DNA of 64,000 nt from Microbulbifer sp. ALW1. GTDB lineage: Bacteria; Pseudomonadota; Gammaproteobacteria; Pseudomonadales; Cellvibrionaceae. The notes beneath the pieces were generated by a model. It was not told the DNA's origin. It saw nothing but the letters and a program-made list of their open reading frames with translations, and made no database searches. Made by a program: the position numbers and the translations under genes. The DNA is taken from contig NZ_CP047569.1 of assembly GCF_009903625.1 (NCBI RefSeq), forward strand, positions 1,706,501-1,770,500. Reading direction: 5' to 3'. Positions 9,671 to 16,796 of this stretch are shown here, in pieces; within the stretch, counting starts at the first letter, position 1, and each line of letters begins with the position of its first letter.

Positions 9671-9680
9671 TCGTATACAC
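9671..9680. promoter_or_regulatory. GTATAC palindrome upstream of gntR
   Basis: TCGTATACAC has the same GTATAC centre as the site upstream of puuE. It lies about 120 bp before the GntR start, a position suited to autoregulation. This is inference from the shared motif. Confidence 0.4.
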
Positions 9681-9797
9681 TAGCTGACGACACAAAATAA
9701 CAATGAATTAGCCGCCACCAGAACAAAGCGCGGCGGTTTGAGAAGTTCGCAGTGCCAGTAATGGTGTCGGCGGCGAAATGGCAGCGGGAAGAGAAGC

Positions 9798-10523
9798 ATG
9801 AGCAAGTCCTGGCAGCAGGAGGTGCTGGCGGAGGTCAAGGCGGGGGGCCGCGTGACCGATCAGCAGATTGTGGACAAGATCCGCAAGGCGGTACTGACCC
9901 AGCGTCTGCCGCCAAATACCCGTTTGCCAGAGGTGGCACTGGGAGAAATCTTCGGTGTCAGCCGCTCGGTAATCCGCAAGGCACTGACCCGGCTGGATGC
10001 CGACCACGTCATTACCCAGGCGCCGAATCAGGTGGCGCGGGTGCGAGCGCCGTCCATCGAGGAAACCCGCGAGACCTTTGCGGCCCGTCGCCTGGTGGAA
10101 GGCGAGGTGTGCTCACTGCTGGCGGGTAATATGAAGCCGGTGCAGCTGAAGGCACTGGAGAAACTGGTCCAGGCAGAGTCCGAGGCTCATGCCGACGGCG
10201 ATGAGCCGGCACGGATTGAGCACTCCCTGGCGATCCACCATATGGTGGCGGATTTGTCGCCGAACCGGGTGCTGGGTAACTTTCTGACGGACCTGATCTT
10301 GCGCACCTCCATTGTGATTGCACTGTACAAACGGGAGGGGCTGGCGTCCTGCTACCTGAAAGGCGACCATACGCGCCTGCTGAAAAATTTGCGTTCCGGT
10401 GATGGAGAAGGCGCCCGCCAGGCCATCGTCGATCACCTGAACAGCCTGGAAAAATTAATGGACCTGAGTTCCCGGGATACCAGCATCGATTTGATGGCTA
10501 TTCTTGGACAGAGGGTAGGTTGA
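9798..10523 (+). CDS. GntR family transcriptional regulator, FCD subfamily
   Basis: The 241-residue protein has an N-terminal winged helix-turn-helix (residues ~20-90; VDKIRKAVLTQRLPPNTRLP, then FGVSRSVIRKALTRLDAD). An all-alpha FCD ligand-binding domain follows (~100-225; FAARRLVEGEVCSLLAG, FHxxV-like IHHMVADLSPN, GDHTRLLKNLRSGDGEGA). FCD regulators usually sense small carboxylates. Beside the allantoin/glyoxylate genes, an intermediate of that route is a sensible but unproven effector. It probably acts at the GTATAC sites upstream of puuE and itself. Confidence 0.88.
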   Translation: MSKSWQQEVLAEVKAGGRVTDQQIVDKIRKAVLTQRLPPNTRLPEVALGEIFGVSRSVIRKALTRLDADHVITQAPNQVARVRAPSIEETRETFAARRLVEGEVCSLLAGNMKPVQLKALEKLVQAESEAHADGDEPARIEHSLAIHHMVADLSPNRVLGNFLTDLILRTSIVIALYKREGLASCYLKGDHTRLLKNLRSGDGEGARQAIVDHLNSLEKLMDLSSRDTSIDLMAILGQRVG

Positions 10524-10551
10524 TCTAACTTTGGTACGAAAAACGCGTTAG

Positions 10552-10561
10552 TTGTAAACAA
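10552..10561. promoter_or_regulatory. TTGTAAACAA near-palindrome before moaA
   Basis: It differs by one base from the TTGTATACAA site upstream of puuE and lies just 5' of the Moco riboswitch. It could be a weak operator for the GntR protein or chance; the central AA breaks the usual KAC half-site. Confidence 0.25.
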
Positions 10562-10571
10562 ATTAAATACA

Positions 10572-10680
10572 CCGAGCCACTCGTTCTAAGTCAATGGATA
10601 AGAGCGTGTGGCCGCAGGCAGATCTTCTGCCCGCCAGGGTCGCGAGGGAAACCGAACGGCCTCCCGCATTTGGAAAGGTG
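10572..10680 (+). promoter_or_regulatory. Probable molybdenum cofactor (Moco) riboswitch
   Basis: The leader directly before moaA carries segments I associate with the Moco RNA motif: CCGAGCCACTCG at the 5' end, GCCAGGGTCGCGAGGGAAACC, GGCCTCCCGCA, and the terminal TGGAAAGGTG, which also serves as ribosome site. A perfect hairpin GGCAGA/TCTGCC sits at 10617-10631. The 3' end overlaps the Shine-Dalgarno region, so ligand binding would be expected to block translation, as at E. coli moaA. The call comes from motif memory and has not been checked against a covariance model. Confidence 0.8.
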
Positions 10681-11664
10681 ATGAGTAAACAAGACATACT
10701 GCAAGACGGCCATGGCCGTCGCTTCTACTATCTGCGCCTGTCAGTTACAGACGTCTGCAACTTCCGTTGCGACTACTGCCTGCCTGACGGCTACCAGGCA
10801 ACGCACAAGCAGCCCGATCTCAGCGTCGCGGAAGCCCGCACCGTCATGGGCGCGTTTGCGCAACTGGGCACCCGCAAGGTACGCCTCAGCGGTGGTGAAC
10901 CCTCCCTGCGCAAAGACCTCCCCGAGATCATCAGCGCCGCAAAAACCACCCCGGGCATTCGTCGCGTCGCGGTTACCAGCAACGGCTACAAACTCCCGAG
11001 CGTCATCGACACCTGGCACCAAAATGGCCTCGACCAGCTGAACATCAGCATCGACAGCCTCGACGCCAGCGAATTCGCCCAGGTCACCGGCCACGACTGC
11101 CTCCCTAAAATCCTCACCGGCATCGACCGCGCACTGGAACTGGGAATCCAGACCAAAGTAAACGCTGTGCTCCTGAGTGACGGCGCACAAACCCGACTAC
11201 AACAATTCCTGCACTGGCTGAAAACCACCCCCGTCACCTTGCGCTTCATCGAACTGATGCAGACCGGCGACAACCGCAATTACTTCGCCAGCAACCACCT
11301 GCGCGGCTCGGAAATAGAGCAACAGCTGATTGAAAGCGGCTGGCAGCTGCTGCCAAGAGCCATTGACGCAGGCCCTGCACGGGAATACGTCCACCCGGAC
11401 TACGCCGGTCGCATCGGTTTAATTACCCCCTACAGCAAAGACTTCTGCAGCAGCTGCAACCGTTTGCGGGTTTCCGCGCAGGGCAAACTGCACCTGTGTT
11501 TATTTTCCGATGCCGGACTTGATCTCAGAGACACCATCCGCACCGGCGATGCCGACGCGCTGGCAGAGAAAGTCCGCACCCTGATTGGCAATAAAGAAGT
11601 CAGCCACTACCTGCAGCAGGGGAATACCGGCGGTACTCAAAACCTGTCGATCATCGGTGGTTGA
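10681..11664 (+). CDS. moaA: GTP 3',8-cyclase (radical SAM)
   Basis: First step of molybdenum cofactor synthesis: rearranges GTP to 3',8-cyclo-7,8-dihydro-GTP. The 327-residue protein has the N-terminal radical SAM cluster CNFRCDYC, the SAM-binding RLSGGEPSLRKDL, the second FeS site CSSCNRLRVS followed by LHLCLF, and the conserved C-terminal GG. An in-frame ATG at 10594 would start inside the riboswitch. The ATG at 10681, preceded by GGAAAGGTG, matches the length of E. coli MoaA. It heads moaABCDE in E. coli gene order. Confidence 0.97.
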   Translation: MSKQDILQDGHGRRFYYLRLSVTDVCNFRCDYCLPDGYQATHKQPDLSVAEARTVMGAFAQLGTRKVRLSGGEPSLRKDLPEIISAAKTTPGIRRVAVTSNGYKLPSVIDTWHQNGLDQLNISIDSLDASEFAQVTGHDCLPKILTGIDRALELGIQTKVNAVLLSDGAQTRLQQFLHWLKTTPVTLRFIELMQTGDNRNYFASNHLRGSEIEQQLIESGWQLLPRAIDAGPAREYVHPDYAGRIGLITPYSKDFCSSCNRLRVSAQGKLHLCLFSDAGLDLRDTIRTGDADALAEKVRTLIGNKEVSHYLQQGNTGGTQNLSIIGG

Positions 11665-11703
11665 ACTTCTTCAGCTTACGCAGAACACATATTTAAATTG
11701 AAG

Positions 11704-11815
11704 CTGGAGTGGTAGGGGGCAGCTTTTCAGGATCGTCGGCAACAGGGATGTTGCCGACGAAGCGTACAGGGATGTATTCACAGCGGTCCTGAAAAGCTGC
11801 CCCCTAGCGCTCCAG
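11704..11815. repeat. Palindromic intergenic element, copy 3
   Basis: Arms GTAGGGGGCAGCTTTTCAGG / CCTGAAAAGCTGCCCCCTAG and flanking CTGGAG/CTCCAG pair at 27 of 29 positions. The inner hairpin CGTCGGCAAC/GTTGCCGACG is at 11734-11759. The core ACAGGGATGTATTCACAGCG matches copies 1 and 2. It lies in the moaA-moaB gap, interrupting the operon without any coding effect. Confidence 0.85.
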
Positions 11816-11869
11816 CGCCACATACTTGGAACAGAGCACCTGACAAAGGAAGCTACGGAGCACAATCCC

Positions 11870-12385
11870 ATGGCACACGAGCCGAAAGATAAAAACCAAA
11901 AACTGAATATCGCAATCCTCACCGTTTCCGACACCAGAACCGAAGAAAACGACACCTCCGGTAAATACTTGGTAGAAGCCCTGAAGGAAGACGGCCACAC
12001 CCTCGCCGACAAAGCCATCGTCATCGACGACAAATACCTCCTGCGCGCCAAAGTATCCGCCTGGATCGCCGACCCCGAAATCCACGTCATCATCACCACC
12101 GGCGGCACCGGCTTCGCCGGGCGCGACTCCACCCCCGAAGCACTCGCCCCCCTGCTCGAAAAACACATCGACGGCTTCGGCGAAATGTTCCGCTCCATCA
12201 GCTTCGAAGAAATCGGCTCCTCCACCATCCAGTCGCGCGCACTGGCCGGACTCGCCAACAAAACCCTCGTTGCCTGCCTGCCCGGCTCGACCGGTGCCTG
12301 CCGAACCGGCTGGACCAAACTACTCAAAGAGCAGCTGACCGCATCCCACATGCCCTGCAACTTCGTCGGCTACCTGACCAAGTAA
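11870..12385 (+). CDS. moaB: Molybdenum cofactor biosynthesis protein B
   Basis: The 171-residue protein of the MoaB/MogA fold is predicted to adenylylate molybdopterin or have a related role. Visible family segments are LTVSDTRTEENDTSGKYL, ITTGGTGFAGRDSTPEAL and CLPGSTGACRTGW. It sits between moaA and moaC as in E. coli. In E. coli MogA is the active adenylyltransferase and MoaB is considered dispensable, so the exact role here is uncertain. Its stop codon lies in a 13-bp tandem repeat array. Confidence 0.92.
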   Translation: MAHEPKDKNQKLNIAILTVSDTRTEENDTSGKYLVEALKEDGHTLADKAIVIDDKYLLRAKVSAWIADPEIHVIITTGGTGFAGRDSTPEALAPLLEKHIDGFGEMFRSISFEEIGSSTIQSRALAGLANKTLVACLPGSTGACRTGWTKLLKEQLTASHMPCNFVGYLTK

Positions 12386-12440
12386 GCTGGCCAAGTAAGT
12401 TGGCCAGGTAAGTTGCCCAAGGAAGTTAACCAAAGTAAGT
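12376..12440 (+). repeat. 13-bp degenerate tandem repeat over the moaB stop
   Basis: About five units of consensus GGCCAAGTAAGTT run head to tail from the last sense codons of moaB into the moaB-moaC gap. Each unit contains a TAA, and the first TAA is the moaB stop. Because 13 is not a multiple of 3, successive units shift frame. Confidence 0.75.
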
Positions 12441-12482
12441 CGCTCAAGACCGCGCAACTAAAATAGAAAGACCAGAAATACT

Positions 12483-12977
12483 ATGACCCTCACCCACCTG
12501 AACCAGCAGGGCGAAGCCAGCATGGTGGATGTCACCGACAAAGACATCACCGACCGCAGTGCCCGTGCCCAATCCGCCGTTGCCATGTCTGCGGAAGCCT
12601 TCCAGCAATTAAAGGCGGGCAACAACAAAAAAGGGGATGTGCTTGCCACCGCGCGCATCGCCGGGATCCAGGCCGCCAAGAAAACGGCCGACCTGATACC
12701 GCTTTGCCATCCCCTGGCGCTCACCAAAGTTCAGGTGGACTTCGAACTCGATGAGTCGGCCAATACCGTGAACATTGCCAGCTACTGCCGTCTGGCCGGC
12801 CGCACCGGTGTCGAGATGGAAGCACTCACCGCTGCCAGTGTGGCGGCCCTCACCATCTATGACATGTGCAAGGCCGTGGATCCTTCCATGATCATTGGTC
12901 CAACAAAGCTGCAGGAAAAAACCGGTGGCAAGCGCGGACATTGGCTGGCGGAAAAGAACGGGGCAGGAGAGGGTTAA
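12483..12977 (+). CDS. moaC: Cyclic pyranopterin monophosphate synthase
   Basis: Converts the MoaA product to cyclic pyranopterin monophosphate. The 164-residue protein starts [17 protein letters not shown], aligning with the E. coli MoaC N-terminus. It contains [16 protein letters not shown] and the conserved [19 protein letters not shown] and [11 protein letters not shown]. The ribosome site is weak, so the start rests on the alignment. moaD begins 7 bp after its stop. Confidence 0.96.
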   Translation: MTLTHLNQQGEASMVDVTDKDITDRSARAQSAVAMSAEAFQQLKAGNNKKGDVLATARIAGIQAAKKTADLIPLCHPLALTKVQVDFELDESANTVNIASYCRLAGRTGVEMEALTAASVAALTIYDMCKAVDPSMIIGPTKLQEKTGGKRGHWLAEKNGAGEG

Positions 12978-12984
12978 CAAAATA

Positions 12985-13233
12985 ATGATCAAAGTACTGT
13001 TTTTTGCCAGCCTGCGGGAGCAGCTCGGGTGTGATGCCCTGGAGGCCGACGCCACAGGCGTAACCAACCTTGATGCGCTGCGTAAGAAATTGAGTGAAAA
13101 AGATCCAGCCTGGCAAACGGCACTGGCCAACGAACAGCTGCAGGTCGCGCTAAATCAGCAGCTTTCCACCATGGATGCGGCGGTCAAGGACGGCGACGAA
13201 GTCGCTTTTTTTCCACCGGTCACCGGTGGTTAA
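12985..13233 (+). CDS. moaD: Molybdopterin synthase sulfur carrier subunit
   Basis: Small ubiquitin-like sulfur carrier of molybdopterin synthase. The 82-residue protein starts MIKVLFFASLREQLG and ends with the diagnostic PPVTGG, whose terminal Gly-Gly is thiocarboxylated. A longer in-frame start at 12895 would lie inside moaC. GGCAGGAGAGGG before the ATG at 12985 and the family length favour the short form. Confidence 0.96.
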   Translation: MIKVLFFASLREQLGCDALEADATGVTNLDALRKKLSEKDPAWQTALANEQLQVALNQQLSTMDAAVKDGDEVAFFPPVTGG

Positions 13234-13258
13234 CGCAGGCCGAGAGAGGTAGTTCAGA

Positions 13259-13783
13259 ATGGCTGCAGAGATTTTCGTTTCGGTACAGGCGGAAGGGTTT
13301 GACCCTGGTGCAGAGTACGGTCAACTGCGCAAAGAGAACTCCTCTGACGGTGCAACAGCGATGTTTGTGGGCAATGTGCGTGATTTTTCGCCAGCTAAAT
13401 CGTCACCAACCACAGGGGCCATTGATGAAGCCGGTCAGAAAAAACTGGTCAGTGTGTTAGAGCTGGAGCATTACCCGGGAATGGCGGAGTCAGCACTCAC
13501 CGACATCGCGCGCGAAGCCGCTGCACGCTGGCCACTGGGGCGTGTGCGGGTTATCCACCGCTACGGCTCCCTGAGCGCCGGGGACGAGATTGTGTTTGTC
13601 GGTACCAGCTCCGTACATCGCCAGGCCGCGCTGGATGCCTGTGCGTTTATCATGGACTACCTGAAAAGCCGTGCTCCTTTCTGGAAAAAGGAATTGGGTG
13701 AGGGCGGTAATCAGAATGATCGCGATAATGGTCAGTGGGTTGAGGCGCGAGACAGCGACGAGCAGGCGCTGAAAAAATGGTAG
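13259..13783 (+). CDS. moaE: Molybdopterin synthase catalytic subunit
   Basis: Transfers sulfur from MoaD to cyclic pyranopterin monophosphate. The 174-residue protein has FVGNVRDF, LELEHYPGMAE, RVRVIHRYGSLSAGDEIV, SSVHRQAALDACAFIMDYLK and APFWKKE. It carries an extra segment (about residues 45-62) between the FVGNVRDF and LELEHYPGM motifs and a polar C-terminal tail, making it longer than the E. coli protein. It closes the moa operon; the 350-bp gap after it is the leader of the next operon. Confidence 0.95.
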   Translation: MAAEIFVSVQAEGFDPGAEYGQLRKENSSDGATAMFVGNVRDFSPAKSSPTTGAIDEAGQKKLVSVLELEHYPGMAESALTDIAREAAARWPLGRVRVIHRYGSLSAGDEIVFVGTSSVHRQAALDACAFIMDYLKSRAPFWKKELGEGGNQNDRDNGQWVEARDSDEQALKKW

Positions 13784-14028
13784 TGCTCTCTGGTTACCAA
13801 AGTAAGTGCTTGCTTCTCTTGTGGCCTTTGATTTCTCTAGTCGCAAGATCCCATTTAAATGAAAACTAGATACAGTTCCGCCAGTCGTGGCTAAATCGTG
13901 ATCCAGGTCTCCTGCGAGCAGCGAACAAGTGTCGTGAAACCTGTCACATTATCGAGCTTTTTTCTCTTGTGCTTTGAATTTTAAGAAAAAATTCTTCTCT
14001 AACTCTCTGCGCGAGTTTTGAAGCGCCT

Positions 14029-14138
14029 CACATATCCCTTATCCCTCCTTGCCCTACAATCGCAGCGCTAGTCGTTCGCGACAGATTTTTGCGAGCGAAC
14101 CGAATCCGGGGTGGGATCTGAGGTTTAAGGGATATGTG
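14029..14138 (+). promoter_or_regulatory. Structured leader: inverted repeat enclosing the operon start codon
   Basis: CACATATCCCTTA (14029-14041) is the exact reverse complement of TAAGGGATATGTG (14126-14138). The right copy contains the ATG (14134) of the first operon gene and an AAGG. Inside lie a second near-complement ATCCCTCC/GGTGGGAT (14041-14048, 14110-14117) and a third stem TCGTTCGC/GCGAGCGA. If transcribed from upstream, this would form a long stem hiding the start codon. TACAAT (14055-14060) could instead be a -10 element, making the left arm DNA-level. The rest of the 350-bp gap (13784-14028) shows no gene. Confidence 0.5.
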
Positions 14139-14652
14139 CAGAATTCTGATTTCTCTGGCAACAGCCTGTGTGCTGTCGCTGTCTGTTCTGGCGAATGCCC
14201 AGAACGTAAGCCGCGAGGAAATTCGCGGTCTCGATGAGCAGATTCAGGACGTCAAGAAGGACGTTATCAGTCTGACATCCGAATTGAACCGGCTGGAGGA
14301 GAAGCTCCTTTTCCCCTCCAATACCCAGGCCGCATTCTTCATTTCCCTCGCCAGCGGCGAAGAATTCAGTCTGGAGTCTGTTGAGGTGACCCTCGACAAC
14401 CAGATCGTCGCCCACCATCTCTACACCTATCGCGAAATTGAAGCCCTGCAGCAGGGCGGTGTCCAGCGTATCCACACGGCCAATGTACAGACCGGAGCCC
14501 ACCCGCTGGTGGTGAGCTACATCGGCAAATCCAAGTCTGGCAAGGAGTATCGCGGAACGGCCAGCGTCAGTGTGGAAAAGGCGGTGGGGCCCAAGTTCGT
14601 TGAAATCCAGATCGCCGGTGCCCAGTCAGCCATCAACTTCAAGGACTGGTAA
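14134..14652 (+). CDS. Exported protein of unknown function, first gene of TolQR/TonB-like operon
   Basis: The 172-residue protein has a signal peptide (residues 1-22, ending VLANAQ). A short coiled-coil follows (about 27-58; EIRGLDEQIQDVKKDVISLT), then a predicted beta-rich domain (65-172) with SLESVEVTLDNQIVAHH and LVVSYIGKSKSGKEYRG. I recognise no catalytic motif and no DNA-binding domain. It probably sits in the periplasm. The next gene starts 2 bp after its stop, so it belongs to the machine encoded downstream, perhaps as a structural subunit. Confidence 0.8.
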   Translation: MCRILISLATACVLSLSVLANAQNVSREEIRGLDEQIQDVKKDVISLTSELNRLEEKLLFPSNTQAAFFISLASGEEFSLESVEVTLDNQIVAHHLYTYREIEALQQGGVQRIHTANVQTGAHPLVVSYIGKSKSGKEYRGTASVSVEKAVGPKFVEIQIAGAQSAINFKDW

Positions 14653-14654
14653 GC

Positions 14655-16796
14655 ATGTTTCCCCGTCTGGCCTGCGCAATTGCCGGTGCTGCGCTGTCGG
14701 CATTGACGACGCTGCACAGTCTTCCTGTGCAGGCCAAAGCGCCTGTCGATCCCACAGCCTTGGAAACCGAAGAGCTGAAAGACCTGTTCTTCGGTGAAGC
14801 GCTGTTCAATGCCTATCAAGAAAACTATTTCGACGCGATTGTCGGGCTGGATACCGAGCTCAAACAGTTTCGCCTGCTGGATGATCCGGAGCTGGATCCG
14901 TTCAGTGTGCACTTCGGTCAGGCGGAGTTTGCGGTAGGGGACCTGGAGCTTTCTTATCGTATGCACCGGGAAGCCGGGCGCGCGATCGAAGCGGTACTCA
15001 AGGGCAATGTGCCGCAGCCGGTGAAAAATGAAGCGGCCTACCGGCTGGCCAAAATCCACTATCACAAACAACAGTTCGATAATGCGCTGCAGGCGCTCGA
15101 GATGATCGAAGGGCGCGTACCGGAACGGGTGCGGGCGGAAGAGCAGTTCCTGCGCGCGCGCGTTTACATGCAGCTCGGGCGTTTTAACGAAGCGGTTGAG
15201 CTGCTGCGAGACCTCAAGGGCGAGAGGTCCCTGAATGGCTTTGTAGAGTACAACCTGGGTATTGCCCTGCTGAAAGCCGGTGAAACCGAGCGCGGTGTAC
15301 TGGAGTTGGATGGCCTGGGGCGCAACGCCGGTAGTGGTAATGCCAAGCAGGCGTTGCAGGACAAGACCAACCTGCTGCTCGGCTACCAGTTGATGGAAGC
15401 GAAAGAGTACGAGCGTGCGCGGACCTATTTTGACCGGGTGCAGCTCTCAGGCCCCTTTTCCAATCAGGCGCTATTGGGTGCCGGCTGGGTGGAAGCCAAT
15501 GCGGGGCGTTACGACCGTGCACTGGTACCTTGGCAGTTGTTGAAGGAACGGCAGCCCACAAACGCTGCGGTTCAGGAATCCATGATGGCGGTGCCCTATG
15601 CCTACGGTAAGCTGGATGTGCACAGTACCGCGGCGGTGAACTATGGCCAGGCGCTGGACTACTTTGGCGAGCAGGTGGATGTACTGAGCCGCTCCATCGA
15701 CAGTATCCGCGAAGGCAAATTGCTGGAAGCTCTGCGTCGAAAAGAGGCGAGCCAGGTTAAAAACTGGGTGGTGGAGCTGCGCAAGCTGCCGGATGCCCCG
15801 GAGACCCACTACCTGCTGGACCTGATGGCGTCCAATGATTACCAAGAGTTTCTGCGCAACTACCAGGATTTGAACGACCTGTTCGAGCGGAACAAAGACT
15901 GGCTGCAGAGCCTCTCCGCATTTGAAGAAATTATTGCCCTGCGCCGCAGCTATTACGAACCGATATTGCCGGGGCTGGATGTGCAGTTCCGCCAGATTGA
16001 TGCCCGCATCAAAATGCGTATGGAGCAGCGCCAGCACCTCGCCGCCCGTATCGACAACCTGCTGGTCAACCGCCGCCCGGAATTGCTGGCGAAAAGTGAC
16101 GAGACCGAATCGCGCCTGATCCTGGAAAATATCCGGGAAATTCTGTCCTATAACCCCAGCCTGAACAGCGAAGAGACCGAGGCCCGTGTCGCCCGTCTTG
16201 AAGGTGTGCTGAAATTCCGCCTCTCCAGAGAGTTCGATGACCGTCTCACCAAGGCCTTTAAACGATTGCAGGCGCTGGACAAGGATATCGCGGTGCTGCA
16301 GGAAACATATCACCGCTACGTGCGGAGCCGACAGGCGGCTACCCACAGCTATGAAGGTTACAGCGATCAGATCATCAGCCTGCGTGCGGGTATCGAGCAG
16401 TCCCAGGAGCGTATCGACCAGTTGATGAACCGCCAGGGTCGCATGCTGGAGCAGCTGGCGATCCACGAACTGGATCAGCGCCGAGCACAGCTCGAGAGCT
16501 ATCAGATCAAGGCACGCTTCGCGCTCGCGGACAGTTATGACCGTGCCAATGAGCTCCAGGAGCGCCGTGCAGACGAGCAGAAAGTCGAGCAGTACCAGAT
16601 TCAGATGGAACAGTTGAAAAAGGCTGAGCCCGCAGCGAACCCGGATGGCGAGCCGCTGCCTACCGATAACCCGCCCGAGCTGGAGCCTCAGCTAAGTAAC
16701 GAGTCTCAGGCTAATAAAGAGGCCGCCCAAGAGGCAGCAGCAGACGAGACTGCCCCGGCAGCTCCTGCAGATGGCGAGGTCGTAGGTAATGAATAA
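14655..16796 (+). CDS. Periplasmic TPR and coiled-coil protein
   Basis: The 713-residue protein has a signal peptide (about 1-28, ending VQAKAP). TPR-like helical pairs span roughly residues 45-330, with units such as EAAYRLAKIHYHKQQFDNAL and FVEYNLGIALLKAGETERGV. A long helical, coiled-coil-prone part (about 400-640) is followed by a Glu/Ala/Pro-rich tail. It overlaps the next gene by 8 bp. In composition and position it is comparable to the large periplasmic TPR proteins of the Myxococcus gliding (Glt) complex. That comparison is by architecture only; the function is unknown. Confidence 0.82.
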   Translation: MFPRLACAIAGAALSALTTLHSLPVQAKAPVDPTALETEELKDLFFGEALFNAYQENYFDAIVGLDTELKQFRLLDDPELDPFSVHFGQAEFAVGDLELSYRMHREAGRAIEAVLKGNVPQPVKNEAAYRLAKIHYHKQQFDNALQALEMIEGRVPERVRAEEQFLRARVYMQLGRFNEAVELLRDLKGERSLNGFVEYNLGIALLKAGETERGVLELDGLGRNAGSGNAKQALQDKTNLLLGYQLMEAKEYERARTYFDRVQLSGPFSNQALLGAGWVEANAGRYDRALVPWQLLKERQPTNAAVQESMMAVPYAYGKLDVHSTAAVNYGQALDYFGEQVDVLSRSIDSIREGKLLEALRRKEASQVKNWVVELRKLPDAPETHYLLDLMASNDYQEFLRNYQDLNDLFERNKDWLQSLSAFEEIIALRRSYYEPILPGLDVQFRQIDARIKMRMEQRQHLAARIDNLLVNRRPELLAKSDETESRLILENIREILSYNPSLNSEETEARVARLEGVLKFRLSREFDDRLTKAFKRLQALDKDIAVLQETYHRYVRSRQAATHSYEGYSDQIISLRAGIEQSQERIDQLMNRQGRMLEQLAIHELDQRRAQLESYQIKARFALADSYDRANELQERRADEQKVEQYQIQMEQLKKAEPAANPDGEPLPTDNPPELEPQLSNESQANKEAAQEAAADETAPAAPADGEVVGNE

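Noticed and set aside
12376..12440. CRISPR-like array
   Set aside because: 13-bp units directly abutting with no spacers; no cas genes in the window.
13784..14028. Possible small gene in the gap after moaE
   Set aside because: Several stops in all frames, AT-rich hairpin-like sequence and no start with a ribosome site; treated as leader/promoter DNA.
14055..14060. TACAAT as the -10 box of the motor operon
   Set aside because: No matching -35 at 16-18 bp upstream; kept only as an alternative in the leader entry.
14134..14652. Labelling this gene an AraC-type regulator, a name I have seen on similar operon-head genes
   Set aside because: It has a signal peptide and no helix-turn-helix; the product is exported.
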